DNA of 64,000 bases from Sphingomonas gellani (lineage in GTDB: Bacteria > Pseudomonadota > Alphaproteobacteria > Sphingomonadales > Sphingomonadaceae). The stretch lies in assembly GCF_900110035.1 (NCBI RefSeq), contig NZ_FOCF01000001.1:372001-436000 (forward strand). Direction: 5' to 3'. Below the pieces are notes generated by a model that saw nothing but the letters and a program-made list of their open reading frames with translations, was not told where the DNA came from and did no database searches. Shown here one piece after another: positions 18,748-28,097 of this stretch. The position numbers and the translations under genes are program-made. How positions within the stretch are numbered: the first letter of the stretch is position 1; the number at the start of each line of letters is the position of its first letter.

Positions 18748-19926
18748 ATGAGTGAAACCGTCCATCCGCCCGAAGGCCTCGCGCTCGACCCCGATGCCGA
18801 GGATCTCGACACGCCCGAAACCCAGCACCTGCCGCTCGACGCCTGGCACCGAACGCGCGGTGGCCGCATGGTGCCGTTCGCCGGCTATCACATGGCCGTG
18901 CAGTATGAAGGCATCATGGCCGAGCATCTGTGGTGCCGCGAGAATGCCGGTCTGTTCGACGTCAGCCATATGGGACAGCTGGTCTTCACCGCAGAGGACG
19001 GCGTCGATGTCGCGCAGGCGCTGGAGGCGGTGCTGCCGGGCGATGTCACCGGGCTGGGCGTCGGGCGTATGCGCTATTCGCTGTTGCTCGACGAGAATGG
19101 CGGCATCCTCGACGACCTGATGGTGACGCGGCGGCAGGACGACATCTACATGGTCGTGAACGGCGCGACAAAATATGACGACATCGCTCATCTTCTCGAC
19201 CATTTGCCCGATGCGGTGACGATCAACCTGCAGGACGAACAGGCGCTGCTGGCTTTGCAGGGGCCGAAGGCGGTCGATGCTTTGTCGCGACTGATGCCCG
19301 GTGTCGAGGCGCTGGTGTTCATGACCGCAGGCGCCTTCGAGTGGCAGGGCACCCCGCTGTGGATCAGCCGTTCGGGCTATACGGGCGAGGATGGGTTCGA
19401 GATTTCGCTGTCGGCGGAATCAGCGGAGGCGTTCGCGGAGGCGCTGCTCGCGCAGGGCGAGGTGAAGCCGATCGGGCTTGGCGCGCGCGACTCGCTGCGG
19501 CTGGAGGCTGGTCTGCCGCTCTACGGCCACGACCTGAACGCCGAAACGACGCCGATCATGGGCGACCTCGGCTTTGCCCTGTCGAAACGACGGCGCGAGG
19601 CGGCCGATTTCCCCGGCGCGGCGCATATCCTGGCGGAGCGTGAGAACGGCCCCGCGTCGAAGCGCGTCGGACTGCTGGTCGACGGGCGCCAGCCCGTGCG
19701 CGAGGGCGCGACCGTGGTCGATGAGGCTGGCGCGGTGGTCGGCCGCGTCACGTCCGGCGGCTTCGCGCCCAGCGTCGGCCAGCCGCTCGCCATGGCCTAT
19801 GTTCCCACCGCGCTGGCGCAACCGGGCACTGCCCTGCGTTTGGCTCAGCGCGGCAAGATCCACACGGGCACCGTGTCCGCAATGCCTTTCATCCCCCACC
19901 GCTACGTCCGCATCGGAGGCAAGTAA
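18748..19926 (+). CDS. gcvT: Glycine cleavage system T protein (aminomethyltransferase)
   Basis: 392-residue enzyme that transfers the aminomethyl carbon from lipoyl-GcvH to tetrahydrofolate, releasing ammonia. The start at 18748 has GGAG 9 bases upstream; a GTG at 18730 is the alternative. About 36 acidic residues precede the usual opening [14 protein letters not shown]. Family landmarks follow: [38 protein letters not shown] and [11 protein letters not shown]. It is the first gene after the glycine riboswitch and is followed after 1 bp by gcvH. Confidence 0.96.
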   Translation: MSETVHPPEGLALDPDAEDLDTPETQHLPLDAWHRTRGGRMVPFAGYHMAVQYEGIMAEHLWCRENAGLFDVSHMGQLVFTAEDGVDVAQALEAVLPGDVTGLGVGRMRYSLLLDENGGILDDLMVTRRQDDIYMVVNGATKYDDIAHLLDHLPDAVTINLQDEQALLALQGPKAVDALSRLMPGVEALVFMTAGAFEWQGTPLWISRSGYTGEDGFEISLSAESAEAFAEALLAQGEVKPIGLGARDSLRLEAGLPLYGHDLNAETTPIMGDLGFALSKRRREAADFPGAAHILAERENGPASKRVGLLVDGRQPVREGATVVDEAGAVVGRVTSGGFAPSVGQPLAMAYVPTALAQPGTALRLAQRGKIHTGTVSAMPFIPHRYVRIGGK

Positions 19927-19927
19927 G

Positions 19928-20299
19928 ATGGCCCGTTATTTCACCCAGGACCATGAATGGATCGACGTCGACGGAGAGATCGGCACCGTCGGCATTTCCG
20001 AATTCGCGCAGAGCCAGCTTGGCGACATCGTGTTCGTCGACGTGCCCGCCGACGGCCGGCAGCTGGCCAAGGGTGACGAGGCCGCCGTGGTCGAAAGCGT
20101 GAAGGCCGCGTCTGATGTCTATTCACCCGTGTCCGGCACCGTGCTGGAGGGGAACCCTGCACTGGCGGATCAGCCCGACCTGGTGAACAGCGATGCGGAG
20201 GCGGAGGGCTGGTTCTTCCGCCTGACGCTGGCCGATTCGTCCGAGCTCGACGAGCTGTTGGACGAGGCGGCTTACGAGGCGTTCGTCGCCAAGCTGTGA
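19928..20299 (+). CDS. gcvH: Glycine cleavage system H protein (lipoyl carrier)
   Basis: 123-residue carrier whose lipoyl-lysine shuttles the aminomethyl group between the P, T and L proteins. The lipoylation site is [10 protein letters not shown], with the modified Lys at residue 59. It opens [10 protein letters not shown] and has the family segment [18 protein letters not shown]. Length is typical. Its TGA overlaps the GTG start of the following methyltransferase. Confidence 0.97.
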   Translation: MARYFTQDHEWIDVDGEIGTVGISEFAQSQLGDIVFVDVPADGRQLAKGDEAAVVESVKAASDVYSPVSGTVLEGNPALADQPDLVNSDAEAEGWFFRLTLADSSELDELLDEAAYEAFVAKL

Positions 20300-21060
20300 G
20301 CGTCAACGCCGCCTCGCGTTGGGACCCGGCCGCCTATTCCGCGAACGCCGCGTTCGTGCCTGCGCTGGGCGCGCCGGTACTGGCGCTGCTCGATCCCAAG
20401 GCGGGTGAACGGATCCTGGACCTCGGCTGTGGCGACGGTGTGCTGACGGAGCGCATCGTTGCCTCAGGTGCGGAAGTCTTAGGCGTCGATGCGTCGGCGG
20501 AGATGATCGAGGCGGCGCGTGGTCGCGGCATCGACGCGCATGTCGCGGATGGGCAGGCGCTCGGCTTCGACGCGGCGTTCGACGCCGTGTTCAGCAATGC
20601 CGCGCTGCACTGGATGCTGGACCCGCAGGCCGTGGCGGAGGGCGTGTTCCGCGCGCTCAGGCCCGGCGGGCGCTTCGTCGGAGAGATGGGCGGCGCGGGC
20701 AACGTCCGCACCCTGCGTCATGCGCTGCGCGACACCGTTGTCGCCATGGGCCATGTGCCGCCTGCCGACCACCCGCAATGGTACCCCAGCGTCGAGGAGT
20801 TCCGCCGGGTCTATGCGGCCGCCGGCTTCGAAGACATCGACGCCGAACTGATCGACCGGCCGACGCCGCTCGCTTCCGGTGCCGCCGCCTGGTTCCGCAC
20901 GTTCCGCGTCGGCTTCCTCGACGCATCCGGCGTTCCCGAGGAACAGCGCGAGACGCTGGCGGAGCAGGCGGCGGCGATCGCCGAACCCGGTCTGCGCGCC
21001 GCCGACGGCACCATCCTGGCCGATTACGTTCGGCTTCGTTTCACCATGAGAAAGCCCTGA
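20296..21060 (+). CDS. Class I SAM-dependent methyltransferase embedded in the gcv operon
   Basis: 254-residue Rossmann-fold methyltransferase resembling the trans-aconitate methyltransferase/UbiE-like group. Motif I is [13 protein letters not shown] (about residues 37-49), the acidic end of strand 2 is [10 protein letters not shown], and [15 protein letters not shown] is the post-motif region. [12 protein letters not shown] is motif III. There is no signal peptide. The GTG start overlaps the gcvH stop, and its own TGA shares a base with the gcvPA ATG, so it must be transcribed with the glycine cleavage genes under the riboswitch. The substrate is unknown. A link to one-carbon or SAM balance is inference from position only. 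Confidence 0.85.
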   Translation: MSVNAASRWDPAAYSANAAFVPALGAPVLALLDPKAGERILDLGCGDGVLTERIVASGAEVLGVDASAEMIEAARGRGIDAHVADGQALGFDAAFDAVFSNAALHWMLDPQAVAEGVFRALRPGGRFVGEMGGAGNVRTLRHALRDTVVAMGHVPPADHPQWYPSVEEFRRVYAAAGFEDIDAELIDRPTPLASGAAAWFRTFRVGFLDASGVPEEQRETLAEQAAAIAEPGLRAADGTILADYVRLRFTMRKP

Positions 21061-22418
21061 TGCGCTATCTTCCTCTGACACCATCGGACCGGCAGGGCAT
21101 GTTGTCCGAGATCGGTGCCGCTTCGATCGACGATCTGTTCGTGGACGTGCCGGAGGCGGCGCGCCTGTCCGGTCCGATCGCGGACCTGCCCAACCATGCG
21201 TCCGAGTTGGCGGTGGAGCGGCACATGACCGCACTCGCCCGCAAGAACACCGTGGCGGGAGAGGTGCCCTTCTTCCTCGGTTGCGGCGCGTACCGTCACC
21301 ATGTGCCCGCCAGCGTCGATCACCTGATCCAGCGCGGCGAGTATCTGACCGCCTACACGCCTTATCAGCCGGAAATCGCGCAGGGCACGTTGCAGATGCT
21401 GTTCGAGTTCCAGACCCAGGTTGCGCGCCTGCTGGGAACGGACGTCGCGAACGCATCGATGTACGACGGCTCGACCGCGTGCTGGGAAGCGATCGGCATG
21501 GCCCGGCGCATCACGCGGCGGGGCAAGGCGATCCTGTCCGGCGGGCTGCACCCGCATTACGTCTCGGTCGCGAAGACCATGGCCAAGTATACGGGCGACG
21601 TGCTCGACACCTCGGCCCCGACGCTGGGCGCGGATACCGACATCGACACGCTGATCGGGCGGATCGACGCGGACACCAGCTGCGTCGTGGTGCAATATCC
21701 CGACATCCTCGGCCGTATCGCTGACCTGACCCCGCTCGCCCAGGCATGCCATGCGGCCAAGGCGCTGTTGATCGCGGTGGTGACGGAGCCGGTGGCGCTG
21801 GGTGCGATCCGCTCGCCGGGAGAGATGGACGCCGACATCGTCGTCGGCGAGGGCCAGTCGCTGGGCGTCGGGCTGCAGTTCGGCGGACCCTATGTCGGCC
21901 TGTTCGGTTGCAAGGACAAATATGTCCGCCAGATGCCGGGTCGTCTGTGCGGCGAGACGGTGGACGCGGACGGTCGCCGCGGTTTCGTGCTGACGCTGTC
22001 GACGCGGGAGCAGCATATCCGTCGCGAAAAGGCGACATCGAACATCTGCACCAATTCCGGGCTGTGCGCGCTCGCCTTCTCCATCCACATGACATTGCTG
22101 GGCGAGGCGGGCTTGCGGCGGCTGGCGGGCCTGAACCATGCGGGCGCGTGCCGGGCGGCCGATCGCCTGTCGCAGGCGCCGGGCGTGACGCTGGTCAACG
22201 ACAGCTTCTTCAACGAGTTCACGCTGGACCTGGGTCGCGAGGCGCGCCCGATCGTTCGCCAACTGGCGGAGCGCGGCATCCTGGCCGGCGTCTCGCTCGG
22301 CCGGCTGTATCCGGGTGAGGACGATCTTGCCAACGGCCTGGTCGTGGCCGTCACCGAAACCACCACGCCGGAGGATGTCGAAGCCTTGGCGACCGCGCTT
22401 GAGGAGGCGCTGGCATGA
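21060..22418 (+). CDS. gcvPA: Glycine dehydrogenase (decarboxylating) subunit 1
   Basis: 452-residue alpha subunit of the two-subunit P protein. Together with GcvPB it decarboxylates glycine using PLP and loads the aminomethyl group on GcvH. It opens [15 protein letters not shown] and carries [34 protein letters not shown] and [10 protein letters not shown]. The ATG overlaps the preceding methyltransferase stop by one base, and its own end overlaps the gcvPB start by 4 bp. Confidence 0.97.
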   Translation: MRYLPLTPSDRQGMLSEIGAASIDDLFVDVPEAARLSGPIADLPNHASELAVERHMTALARKNTVAGEVPFFLGCGAYRHHVPASVDHLIQRGEYLTAYTPYQPEIAQGTLQMLFEFQTQVARLLGTDVANASMYDGSTACWEAIGMARRITRRGKAILSGGLHPHYVSVAKTMAKYTGDVLDTSAPTLGADTDIDTLIGRIDADTSCVVVQYPDILGRIADLTPLAQACHAAKALLIAVVTEPVALGAIRSPGEMDADIVVGEGQSLGVGLQFGGPYVGLFGCKDKYVRQMPGRLCGETVDADGRRGFVLTLSTREQHIRREKATSNICTNSGLCALAFSIHMTLLGEAGLRRLAGLNHAGACRAADRLSQAPGVTLVNDSFFNEFTLDLGREARPIVRQLAERGILAGVSLGRLYPGEDDLANGLVVAVTETTTPEDVEALATALEEALA

Positions 22419-23992
22419 CCATCAACCAGAGCGGCTGGCGTCCGGAAATGGGCGGTAACAAGGACGGCGGCACTGTGTCGACCTTCACCGGCAACCGCGC
22501 GCTGATGCTGGAAGAGCCGCTGATCTTCGAGATCGGCTCGACGGAGACGACGGGCGTCGATTTCGCGGACGGCGACGTCGCCGGGTCGCGGTTGGGCGAC
22601 CTGTCGCGCAAGGCGCCGATCGGGCTGCCCGGCCTGTCGGAGCCGGAGGCGGTGCGCCACTACACCCGCCTCAGCCGGCAGAACTACGCCATCGATCTCG
22701 GCCTGTTCCCGCTCGGCTCGTGCACCATGAAGCACAATCCGCGCCTGAACGAGCGCATGGCGCGGCTGCCCGGCTTTGCCGACGTGCATCCGCTTCAGCC
22801 GGTCGACACGGTGCAGGGTGCGCTGGGGGTGGTCGAGGAGCTGGCCCGCTGGCTGATCACGCTGACCGGCATGGCCGCCGTCGCGATGAGCCCGAAGGCC
22901 GGCGCGCATGGCGAGCTGTGCGGAATCCTGTGCATCAAGGCTGCTCTGGAAAAGCGTGGCGAGGGGCATCGCAAGGTCATTCTGGTGCCCGAGTCGGCGC
23001 ACGGCACCAACCCGGCCACCGCCGCCTTTGCGGGCTTTTCGGTTGAGAACATCCCGGCGACGGATGAGGGCCGCGTCGACACCGCTGCGCTGGAGGCTCG
23101 GCTGGGTCCGGACGTCGCAGGGGTCATGATCACCAACCCCAACACGTGCGGCCTGTTCGAGCGCGACCTGAAGCGCATCTCCGACGCGGTGCATGCGGTC
23201 GGCGGCTATGTCTATTGCGACGGCGCCAACTTCAACGCCATCGTCGGCCGGGTTCGTCCCGGCGACCTGGGCGTCGATGCGATGCACATCAACCTGCACA
23301 AGACCTTCTCCACCCCGCATGGCGGCGGCGGCCCCGGTTCCGGCCCGACCGTGCTGTCGGAGGCGCTGGCGCCATTCGCACCGCTGCCCTTCACGCAGGT
23401 CGATGCGGACGGGCACGTCCGGCTGATTGAGGAGGAAACCGCCGGTGAGGATCATCCCGACAGCTTCGGCCGCATGGTCGCGTTCCATGGCCAGATGGGC
23501 ATGTTCACCCGCGCGCTCACCTACATTCTGAGCCACGGCGCGGACGGGCTGAAGCAGGTGGCCGAGGACGCGGTGCTGAACGCGAACTATGTCCTGCGCA
23601 GCCTGGAGGACACGCTCGATGCGCCGTTCGCCGGCTCCGGCCCTTGCATGCACGAGGCGCTGTTCTCCGACGAAGGTTTCCCGGCCGGCTTCTCCACGCT
23701 GGATGTCGCGAAGGGGCTGATCGACGAGGGGTTCCACCCGATGACCGTGTACTTCCCGCTGGTCGTACACGGCGCCATGCTGGTGGAGCCGACGGAGACC
23801 GAATCGAAGGGGGCGCTGGACCAGTTCATCGGCGCGCTGCGATCGGTGGCGGAACGGGCAAAGGCCGGCGACGCGTCCCTGAAAAGCGCGCCGCACTTCG
23901 CGCCCCGCGCCCGGCTGGACGAGACGCAGGCCGCGCGCAAGCCGGTGCTGGTGTGGAAGGACGCGGCCCCGACCGCCGAGGCGGCCGAGTAA
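22415..23992 (+). CDS. gcvPB: Glycine dehydrogenase (decarboxylating) subunit 2
   Basis: 525-residue PLP-binding subunit of the split P protein. The PLP lysine lies in [18 protein letters not shown], at residue 296. Other landmarks are [15 protein letters not shown] and [12 protein letters not shown]. It ends the gcv operon, and its stop is only 3 bp from the stop of the opposing DUF4232-like gene, so there is no room for a separate terminator. Confidence 0.97.
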   Translation: MTINQSGWRPEMGGNKDGGTVSTFTGNRALMLEEPLIFEIGSTETTGVDFADGDVAGSRLGDLSRKAPIGLPGLSEPEAVRHYTRLSRQNYAIDLGLFPLGSCTMKHNPRLNERMARLPGFADVHPLQPVDTVQGALGVVEELARWLITLTGMAAVAMSPKAGAHGELCGILCIKAALEKRGEGHRKVILVPESAHGTNPATAAFAGFSVENIPATDEGRVDTAALEARLGPDVAGVMITNPNTCGLFERDLKRISDAVHAVGGYVYCDGANFNAIVGRVRPGDLGVDAMHINLHKTFSTPHGGGGPGSGPTVLSEALAPFAPLPFTQVDADGHVRLIEEETAGEDHPDSFGRMVAFHGQMGMFTRALTYILSHGADGLKQVAEDAVLNANYVLRSLEDTLDAPFAGSGPCMHEALFSDEGFPAGFSTLDVAKGLIDEGFHPMTVYFPLVVHGAMLVEPTETESKGALDQFIGALRSVAERAKAGDASLKSAPHFAPRARLDETQAARKPVLVWKDAAPTAEAAE

Positions 23993-23995
23993 GCC

Positions 23996-24463
23996 TTAGC
24001 GGAACGGTGTCAGGGGCGGCTGGTCGAACGCCACCGCCCCACCCACCGGGCCGCACAGATGCGCGCTGGCGGGCGCGAAGAGTGTCCGGTCGGCGATCGT
24101 GACGCCGACTCGGGTTGCGTCCCAGCATCGGCTGCGGTCGTAGACGGGGCCGGATACCCAGCGCAGACCCGTCGCGACCTGTCCACCCGGTGCGAGTCGG
24201 ACCGGTACGATCACAGGCCCCGGATGCATGCCGACCGGCGGCCGGCGCTTCGCGGGCAACGCCTTGGCGCCACGGCGAAACGTCACGACAGGCAGCCCCG
24301 GCACGCTGCACGTGCGCCGTCCAATGTTGCGGATCACCAGATAGGTGCCGGAATGCGACATGCCGTTGAAGTCGCCATCGCGCGCGTCGGTGGCCACTGT
24401 CAGCGCACGGGCAGGACAGGTCGGAACGGCGGCGGACGCGGCGGCGGCAAGCAACAGCAGCAT
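23996..24463 (-). CDS. Exported DUF4232-like protein
   Basis: 155-residue protein with a clear signal peptide (MLLLLAAAASAAV, cleavage after about residue 13). A single beta-rich domain follows, with an early Cys (VPTCPARAL) and a later one in RRTCSVPGLP. The phrase TYLVIRNIGRRTCSVPG resembles the DUF4232 fold. The start at 24463 is supported by AAGGAG 8 bases upstream; an ATG at 24487 would bury the signal peptide. It probably acts in the periplasm or is secreted, and its function is unknown. Confidence 0.75.
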   Translation of the reverse strand: MLLLLAAAASAAVPTCPARALTVATDARDGDFNGMSHSGTYLVIRNIGRRTCSVPGLPVVTFRRGAKALPAKRRPPVGMHPGPVIVPVRLAPGGQVATGLRWVSGPVYDRSRCWDATRVGVTIADRTLFAPASAHLCGPVGGAVAFDQPPLTPFR

Positions 24464-24581
24464 GATGATCTCCTTCGCCCCGCCCATGGGTGCATGGCCG
24501 TGAACCGCCGATGAGCGACGCCGCTTTCGGCGTGTGACCTGTGCTGCTAAGACACTCACCTGGGGAACCAGGGGGTGGCGC

Positions 24582-25106
24582 ATGCACGTTCAGACGGTTC
24601 AACCTGGTGGATGGGTGCAATATGCCATCACTGCGGCGGTCATCGCGGTCGTGCTGGCGCTCCGCTGGCGCAGGCTCAGCCGGGTCACGCCGCTGCGCCT
24701 CGAGCGGCTCTGGGTCTTGCCGGCCGTATATGGCGCGGTCGCGATCGCGCTGTTCGCGACGCATCCGCCGGTTGGGCTCGCCTGGCTGTTCTGTGCCATC
24801 GCTGCGGCGCTGGGCGCTGCGCTCGGCTGGCAACGGGGCAAGACGATGCGGATCACGGTGGACCCTGAAACCCATGCGCTGAACCAGTCGGGGTCGCCTG
24901 CCGCGATCCTGTTCATTGTCCTGCTGATCGTGGTGCGCATGGGCGCCCGCGCGATGATGACGACCAGCAACGGCCTGCATCTCGACGCGCTGGCGGTGAC
25001 GGACATGCTGGTGGCGCTGGCGGTTGGCCTGTTCGCGGCACAGCGCATCGAGATGTACCTGCGCGCCACCCGCCTGCTGGAGGTAGCTCGGACCGCGCGG
25101 GCGTGA
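24582..25106 (+). CDS. Polytopic membrane protein of unknown function
   Basis: 174-residue protein with about five hydrophobic helices: AITAAVIAVVLAL, LPAVYGAVAIALF, LFCAIAAALGAALG, AAILFIVLLIVV and MLVALAVGLFAA. Between helices 3 and 4 is a short soluble segment (GKTMRITVDPETHALNQSGS). The overall layout resembles the CcdC/DUF1453 group, but the match is by eye. The start at 24582 has an AGGGGG ribosome site. Confidence 0.65.
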   Translation: MHVQTVQPGGWVQYAITAAVIAVVLALRWRRLSRVTPLRLERLWVLPAVYGAVAIALFATHPPVGLAWLFCAIAAALGAALGWQRGKTMRITVDPETHALNQSGSPAAILFIVLLIVVRMGARAMMTTSNGLHLDALAVTDMLVALAVGLFAAQRIEMYLRATRLLEVARTARA

Positions 25107-25205
25107 TCGCTTCTTGCGAACAGGCGAGCGATCCAAAGCACGCGTATCTGGCCGCCGCGATACTGTACGGGTGACGCAAGCGGATCGAGCCGCTATCGCG
25201 CGCGC

Positions 25206-26741
25206 ATGATCAAACATGCGCTGCCCGTCACCCGAGAGGCCGATTTCGCCGCCTGGTACCAGTCCGTCATCACCGAGGCCGATCTGGCCGAGGAATCCGG
25301 CGTGCGCGGCTGCATGGTGATCCGGCCATGGGGCTATGGCATCTGGGAGCGGATCCAGCGTCTGCTCGACGACCGGATCAAGGCGACGGGTCATGAGAAC
25401 TGCTATTTCCCCCTGTTCATCCCGCTGTCCTATTTTGAAAAGGAAGCGGAGCATGTCGAAGGGTTCGCCAAGGAAATGGCGGTGGTCACGCATCACCGTC
25501 TGGTGTCGGACGGCAAGGGTGGCCTGACCCCCGATCCCGAGGCGAAGCTGGAGGAGCCGCTGGTCGTGCGGCCGACGTCCGAAACGGTGATCGGCGCCGC
25601 CTTTGCGCGTTGGGTCCAGTCGTGGCGGGACCTGCCCGTGCTCATCAACCAATGGGCCAACGTCGTGCGGTGGGAGATGCGCACGCGCATGTTCCTGCGG
25701 ACCAGTGAGTTCCTGTGGCAGGAGGGGCATACCGCCCACGCATCCGCGGACGAGGCGCGCGAAGAGACGCTCAAGATGCTGGCCGTGTATCGCGACTTCT
25801 CGGAGGATTGCCTGGGCGTTCACGTCATCCCTGGCGAGAAGCCGGAGAACGAGCGCTTTCCCGGCGCGGTCGAGACCTGGTCGATCGAGGCGATGATGCA
25901 GGACGGCAAGGCGCTGCAGGCGGGCACCAGCCATTTCCTCGGCACGAACTTCGCATCGGCTCAGAACATCCGGTTCCAGAATGCCGAGGGGCAACTGGAA
26001 CTGGCGAACACGACCAGTTGGGGCGTGTCGACGCGGATGATCGGGGGGGTCATCATGGTGCACGGCGACGACGACGGTCTGCGTTGCCCGCCGAAGATCG
26101 CGCCGTGGCAGATCGTCATCGTGCCGATGCTGCGCGACAAGCCCGAGGATGAGGCGATCGTCAGCTATTGCAAGGCGTTGCAGGCAAAGCTTGCGACCGG
26201 GTCTGCGCTGGGTGAACCGATCCGCGCGCTGCTCGACCTGAAGCCGGTCAAGTCGACCAACAAGCGTTGGGGCTGGGTCAAGAAGGGCGCGCCGGTCGTC
26301 GTCGAGGTTGGCGGCCGCGATGTGGAGGGCGGTAACGTGTCCGTCATCCGCCGCGACGATCTGTACCGCGAGGATGGCAAGCTCAACAGCGCGGTCATGC
26401 CTCGGGATGCCTTTTTGGAGGAGGCAGGTGGGCTGCTCGAAGCCATTCAGGAAGCGCTGCACCAGCAGTCCATCGATCGGCTGAAGGCGCAGATCGAACC
26501 CGTCAACGACTGGTCGGCGATCGAGACTAAGTTCGCAGATGGTGTGAAGAACCCCGGCTGGGCCGATGTCGCCTGGTCGAAGCCGAGCGGCGCCGCGCTA
26601 AACGGCGTGGTCGAGCGGCTGAAGGCGCTGAAGCTCACGATCCGCAATGCGCCGCAGGGCCAGAGCGGGCATCCGGGTGCGCCGTGCATTTTCACCGGCG
26701 CGCCGGCGGTGGAGCGGGTGCTGATCGGGCGATCCTATTGA
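25206..26741 (+). CDS. proS: Prolyl-tRNA synthetase, archaeal/eukaryotic (type 3) form
   Basis: 511-residue class II synthetase that charges tRNA-Pro. The opening (DFAAWYQSVITEADL, VRGCMVIRPWGYGIWE), the motif 2 region WEMRTRMFLRTSEFLWQEGHTAHA and the absence of the bacterial editing insertion place it in the archaeal/eukaryotic-like ProRS type. So does the C terminus ending in Tyr (VLIGRSY). Most alphaproteobacteria use a short bacterial-type ProRS, so this variant suggests an old horizontal replacement. It is followed by a flavoprotein gene whose TTG start overlaps its TGA. Confidence 0.93.
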   Translation: MIKHALPVTREADFAAWYQSVITEADLAEESGVRGCMVIRPWGYGIWERIQRLLDDRIKATGHENCYFPLFIPLSYFEKEAEHVEGFAKEMAVVTHHRLVSDGKGGLTPDPEAKLEEPLVVRPTSETVIGAAFARWVQSWRDLPVLINQWANVVRWEMRTRMFLRTSEFLWQEGHTAHASADEAREETLKMLAVYRDFSEDCLGVHVIPGEKPENERFPGAVETWSIEAMMQDGKALQAGTSHFLGTNFASAQNIRFQNAEGQLELANTTSWGVSTRMIGGVIMVHGDDDGLRCPPKIAPWQIVIVPMLRDKPEDEAIVSYCKALQAKLATGSALGEPIRALLDLKPVKSTNKRWGWVKKGAPVVVEVGGRDVEGGNVSVIRRDDLYREDGKLNSAVMPRDAFLEEAGGLLEAIQEALHQQSIDRLKAQIEPVNDWSAIETKFADGVKNPGWADVAWSKPSGAALNGVVERLKALKLTIRNAPQGQSGHPGAPCIFTGAPAVERVLIGRSY

Positions 26742-27940
26742 GCGACAACGCGCGCGACACGTTCGACGCCATCATCCTCGGCGCGGGCGCGGCGGGCATG
26801 ATGGCGGCAGGCGTTGCCGGGCAGCGGGGCCGGCGGGTTCTGCTGGTCGATCACAATCGCACACCCGGTGCGAAGATCGTGATCTCCGGCGGCGGTCGCT
26901 GCAACTTCACCAATATCGGCACGGCGCCCGACCGCTTCCTGTCCGCCAACCCGCACTTCGTTCGCTCCGCACTGGGGCGCTACACGCCGGCGGATTTCAT
27001 CGGCTTGGTCGAGGCGCATGGCATCGCGTGGCATGAGAAGACGCTGGGCCAGCTGTTCTGCGACGGATCGGCCAGGCAGATCGTGGCGATGCTGGGCGTC
27101 GAATGCGAGAAGGCGTCGGCACAGGGTGGCGCGGTCGAATTCGCGTTGGGACAGCCGATCACCGATGTGGATCACGCCGACGGTCTGTTTCGGGTCGCGC
27201 TGGGCGCTCGCAGCGTCATCGCAGCCCATCTGGTGGTCGCGACCGGTGGTCCCTCCATCCCCAAGATGGGTGCGACCGGCTTCGCGTATGAAGTGGCGAG
27301 GCGCTTCGGGTTGAAGGTGGTGGAGCCACGCCCGGCGCTGGTCCCGCTGACGCTGGGCCAGGACGAGACGCTGTTCCGAACGCTGTCGGGCGTAGCAACG
27401 GAGGTGGTGGCGCGCGCTGGAGCGACCGGGTTCCGTGAGGCCGCGTTGTTCACGCATCGCGGCCTGTCAGGTCCCGCGATCCTTCAGGTTTCCAGCTATT
27501 GGCGTCATGGCGACGCGATCGCGCTGGACCTGCTGCCGACGCTGTCGCCGGGCTGGCTCCGGTCGGCGAAGCGCGATCATCCCCGCACCACGTTGCGCCG
27601 CGCGCTCGCGGCACACCTGCCCGACCGGCTGGCGGAGGCGCTGGCGGATCGGCTGGCGCTGTCGACCGAACTCGCCAACACGCCCGACCGGGCGCTCGAT
27701 GCGGCGGAGGCGCAACTGGCCGCCTGGTCGTTCCGCCCGAACGGCACCGAAGGCTTCGCCAAGGCGGAGGTGACGGTGGGCGGCGTCAGCACGGCCGACC
27801 TGAACCAGCGCGACATGCAGGCGCGGCGCGTGCCCGGTCTCCACTTCATCGGGGAGGCGGTGGACCTCACCGGCTGGCTGGGCGGATACAACTTTCAATG
27901 GGCCTGGGCGAGCGGCTGGGCGGCGGGTCAGGCGTTGTGA
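26738..27940 (+). CDS. NAD(P)/FAD-dependent oxidoreductase, HI0933 family
   Basis: 400-residue flavoprotein of the HI0933/BaiN-like family. The N terminus has the FAD motif GAGAAGMMAA, then VISGGGRCNFTN, the diagnostic family signature. LVVATGGPSIPKMGATG and the C-terminal FIGEAVDLTGWLGGYNFQWAW are also typical. The start is inferred as TTG at 26738 overlapping the proS stop (TTGA). A longer reading would run into proS. The reaction is not known for most members. Confidence 0.88.
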   Translation: MSDNARDTFDAIILGAGAAGMMAAGVAGQRGRRVLLVDHNRTPGAKIVISGGGRCNFTNIGTAPDRFLSANPHFVRSALGRYTPADFIGLVEAHGIAWHEKTLGQLFCDGSARQIVAMLGVECEKASAQGGAVEFALGQPITDVDHADGLFRVALGARSVIAAHLVVATGGPSIPKMGATGFAYEVARRFGLKVVEPRPALVPLTLGQDETLFRTLSGVATEVVARAGATGFREAALFTHRGLSGPAILQVSSYWRHGDAIALDLLPTLSPGWLRSAKRDHPRTTLRRALAAHLPDRLAEALADRLALSTELANTPDRALDAAEAQLAAWSFRPNGTEGFAKAEVTVGGVSTADLNQRDMQARRVPGLHFIGEAVDLTGWLGGYNFQWAWASGWAAGQAL

Positions 27941-28097
27941 AGCCGCTGTCCTACTCCTGGGCGCGGTGGCATGACGGCGGCATGGCCATCCGCTTGCCCT
28001 TCAGGACCCACATCGCCACCTCTGCGGGCGAACGATGTGGAGACTGCGTTTCAGCTCTCCACTTTCTCCACTTCACCTCTTCGGCGGCAGAGTCCTG

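Noticed and set aside
23826..26462. 878-codon minus-strand open frame across gcvPB, the DUF4232-like gene and proS
   Set aside because: It runs antisense through proven genes, has Arg/His-rich composition and no recognisable domain. The small DUF4232-like gene inside it reads in a different frame.
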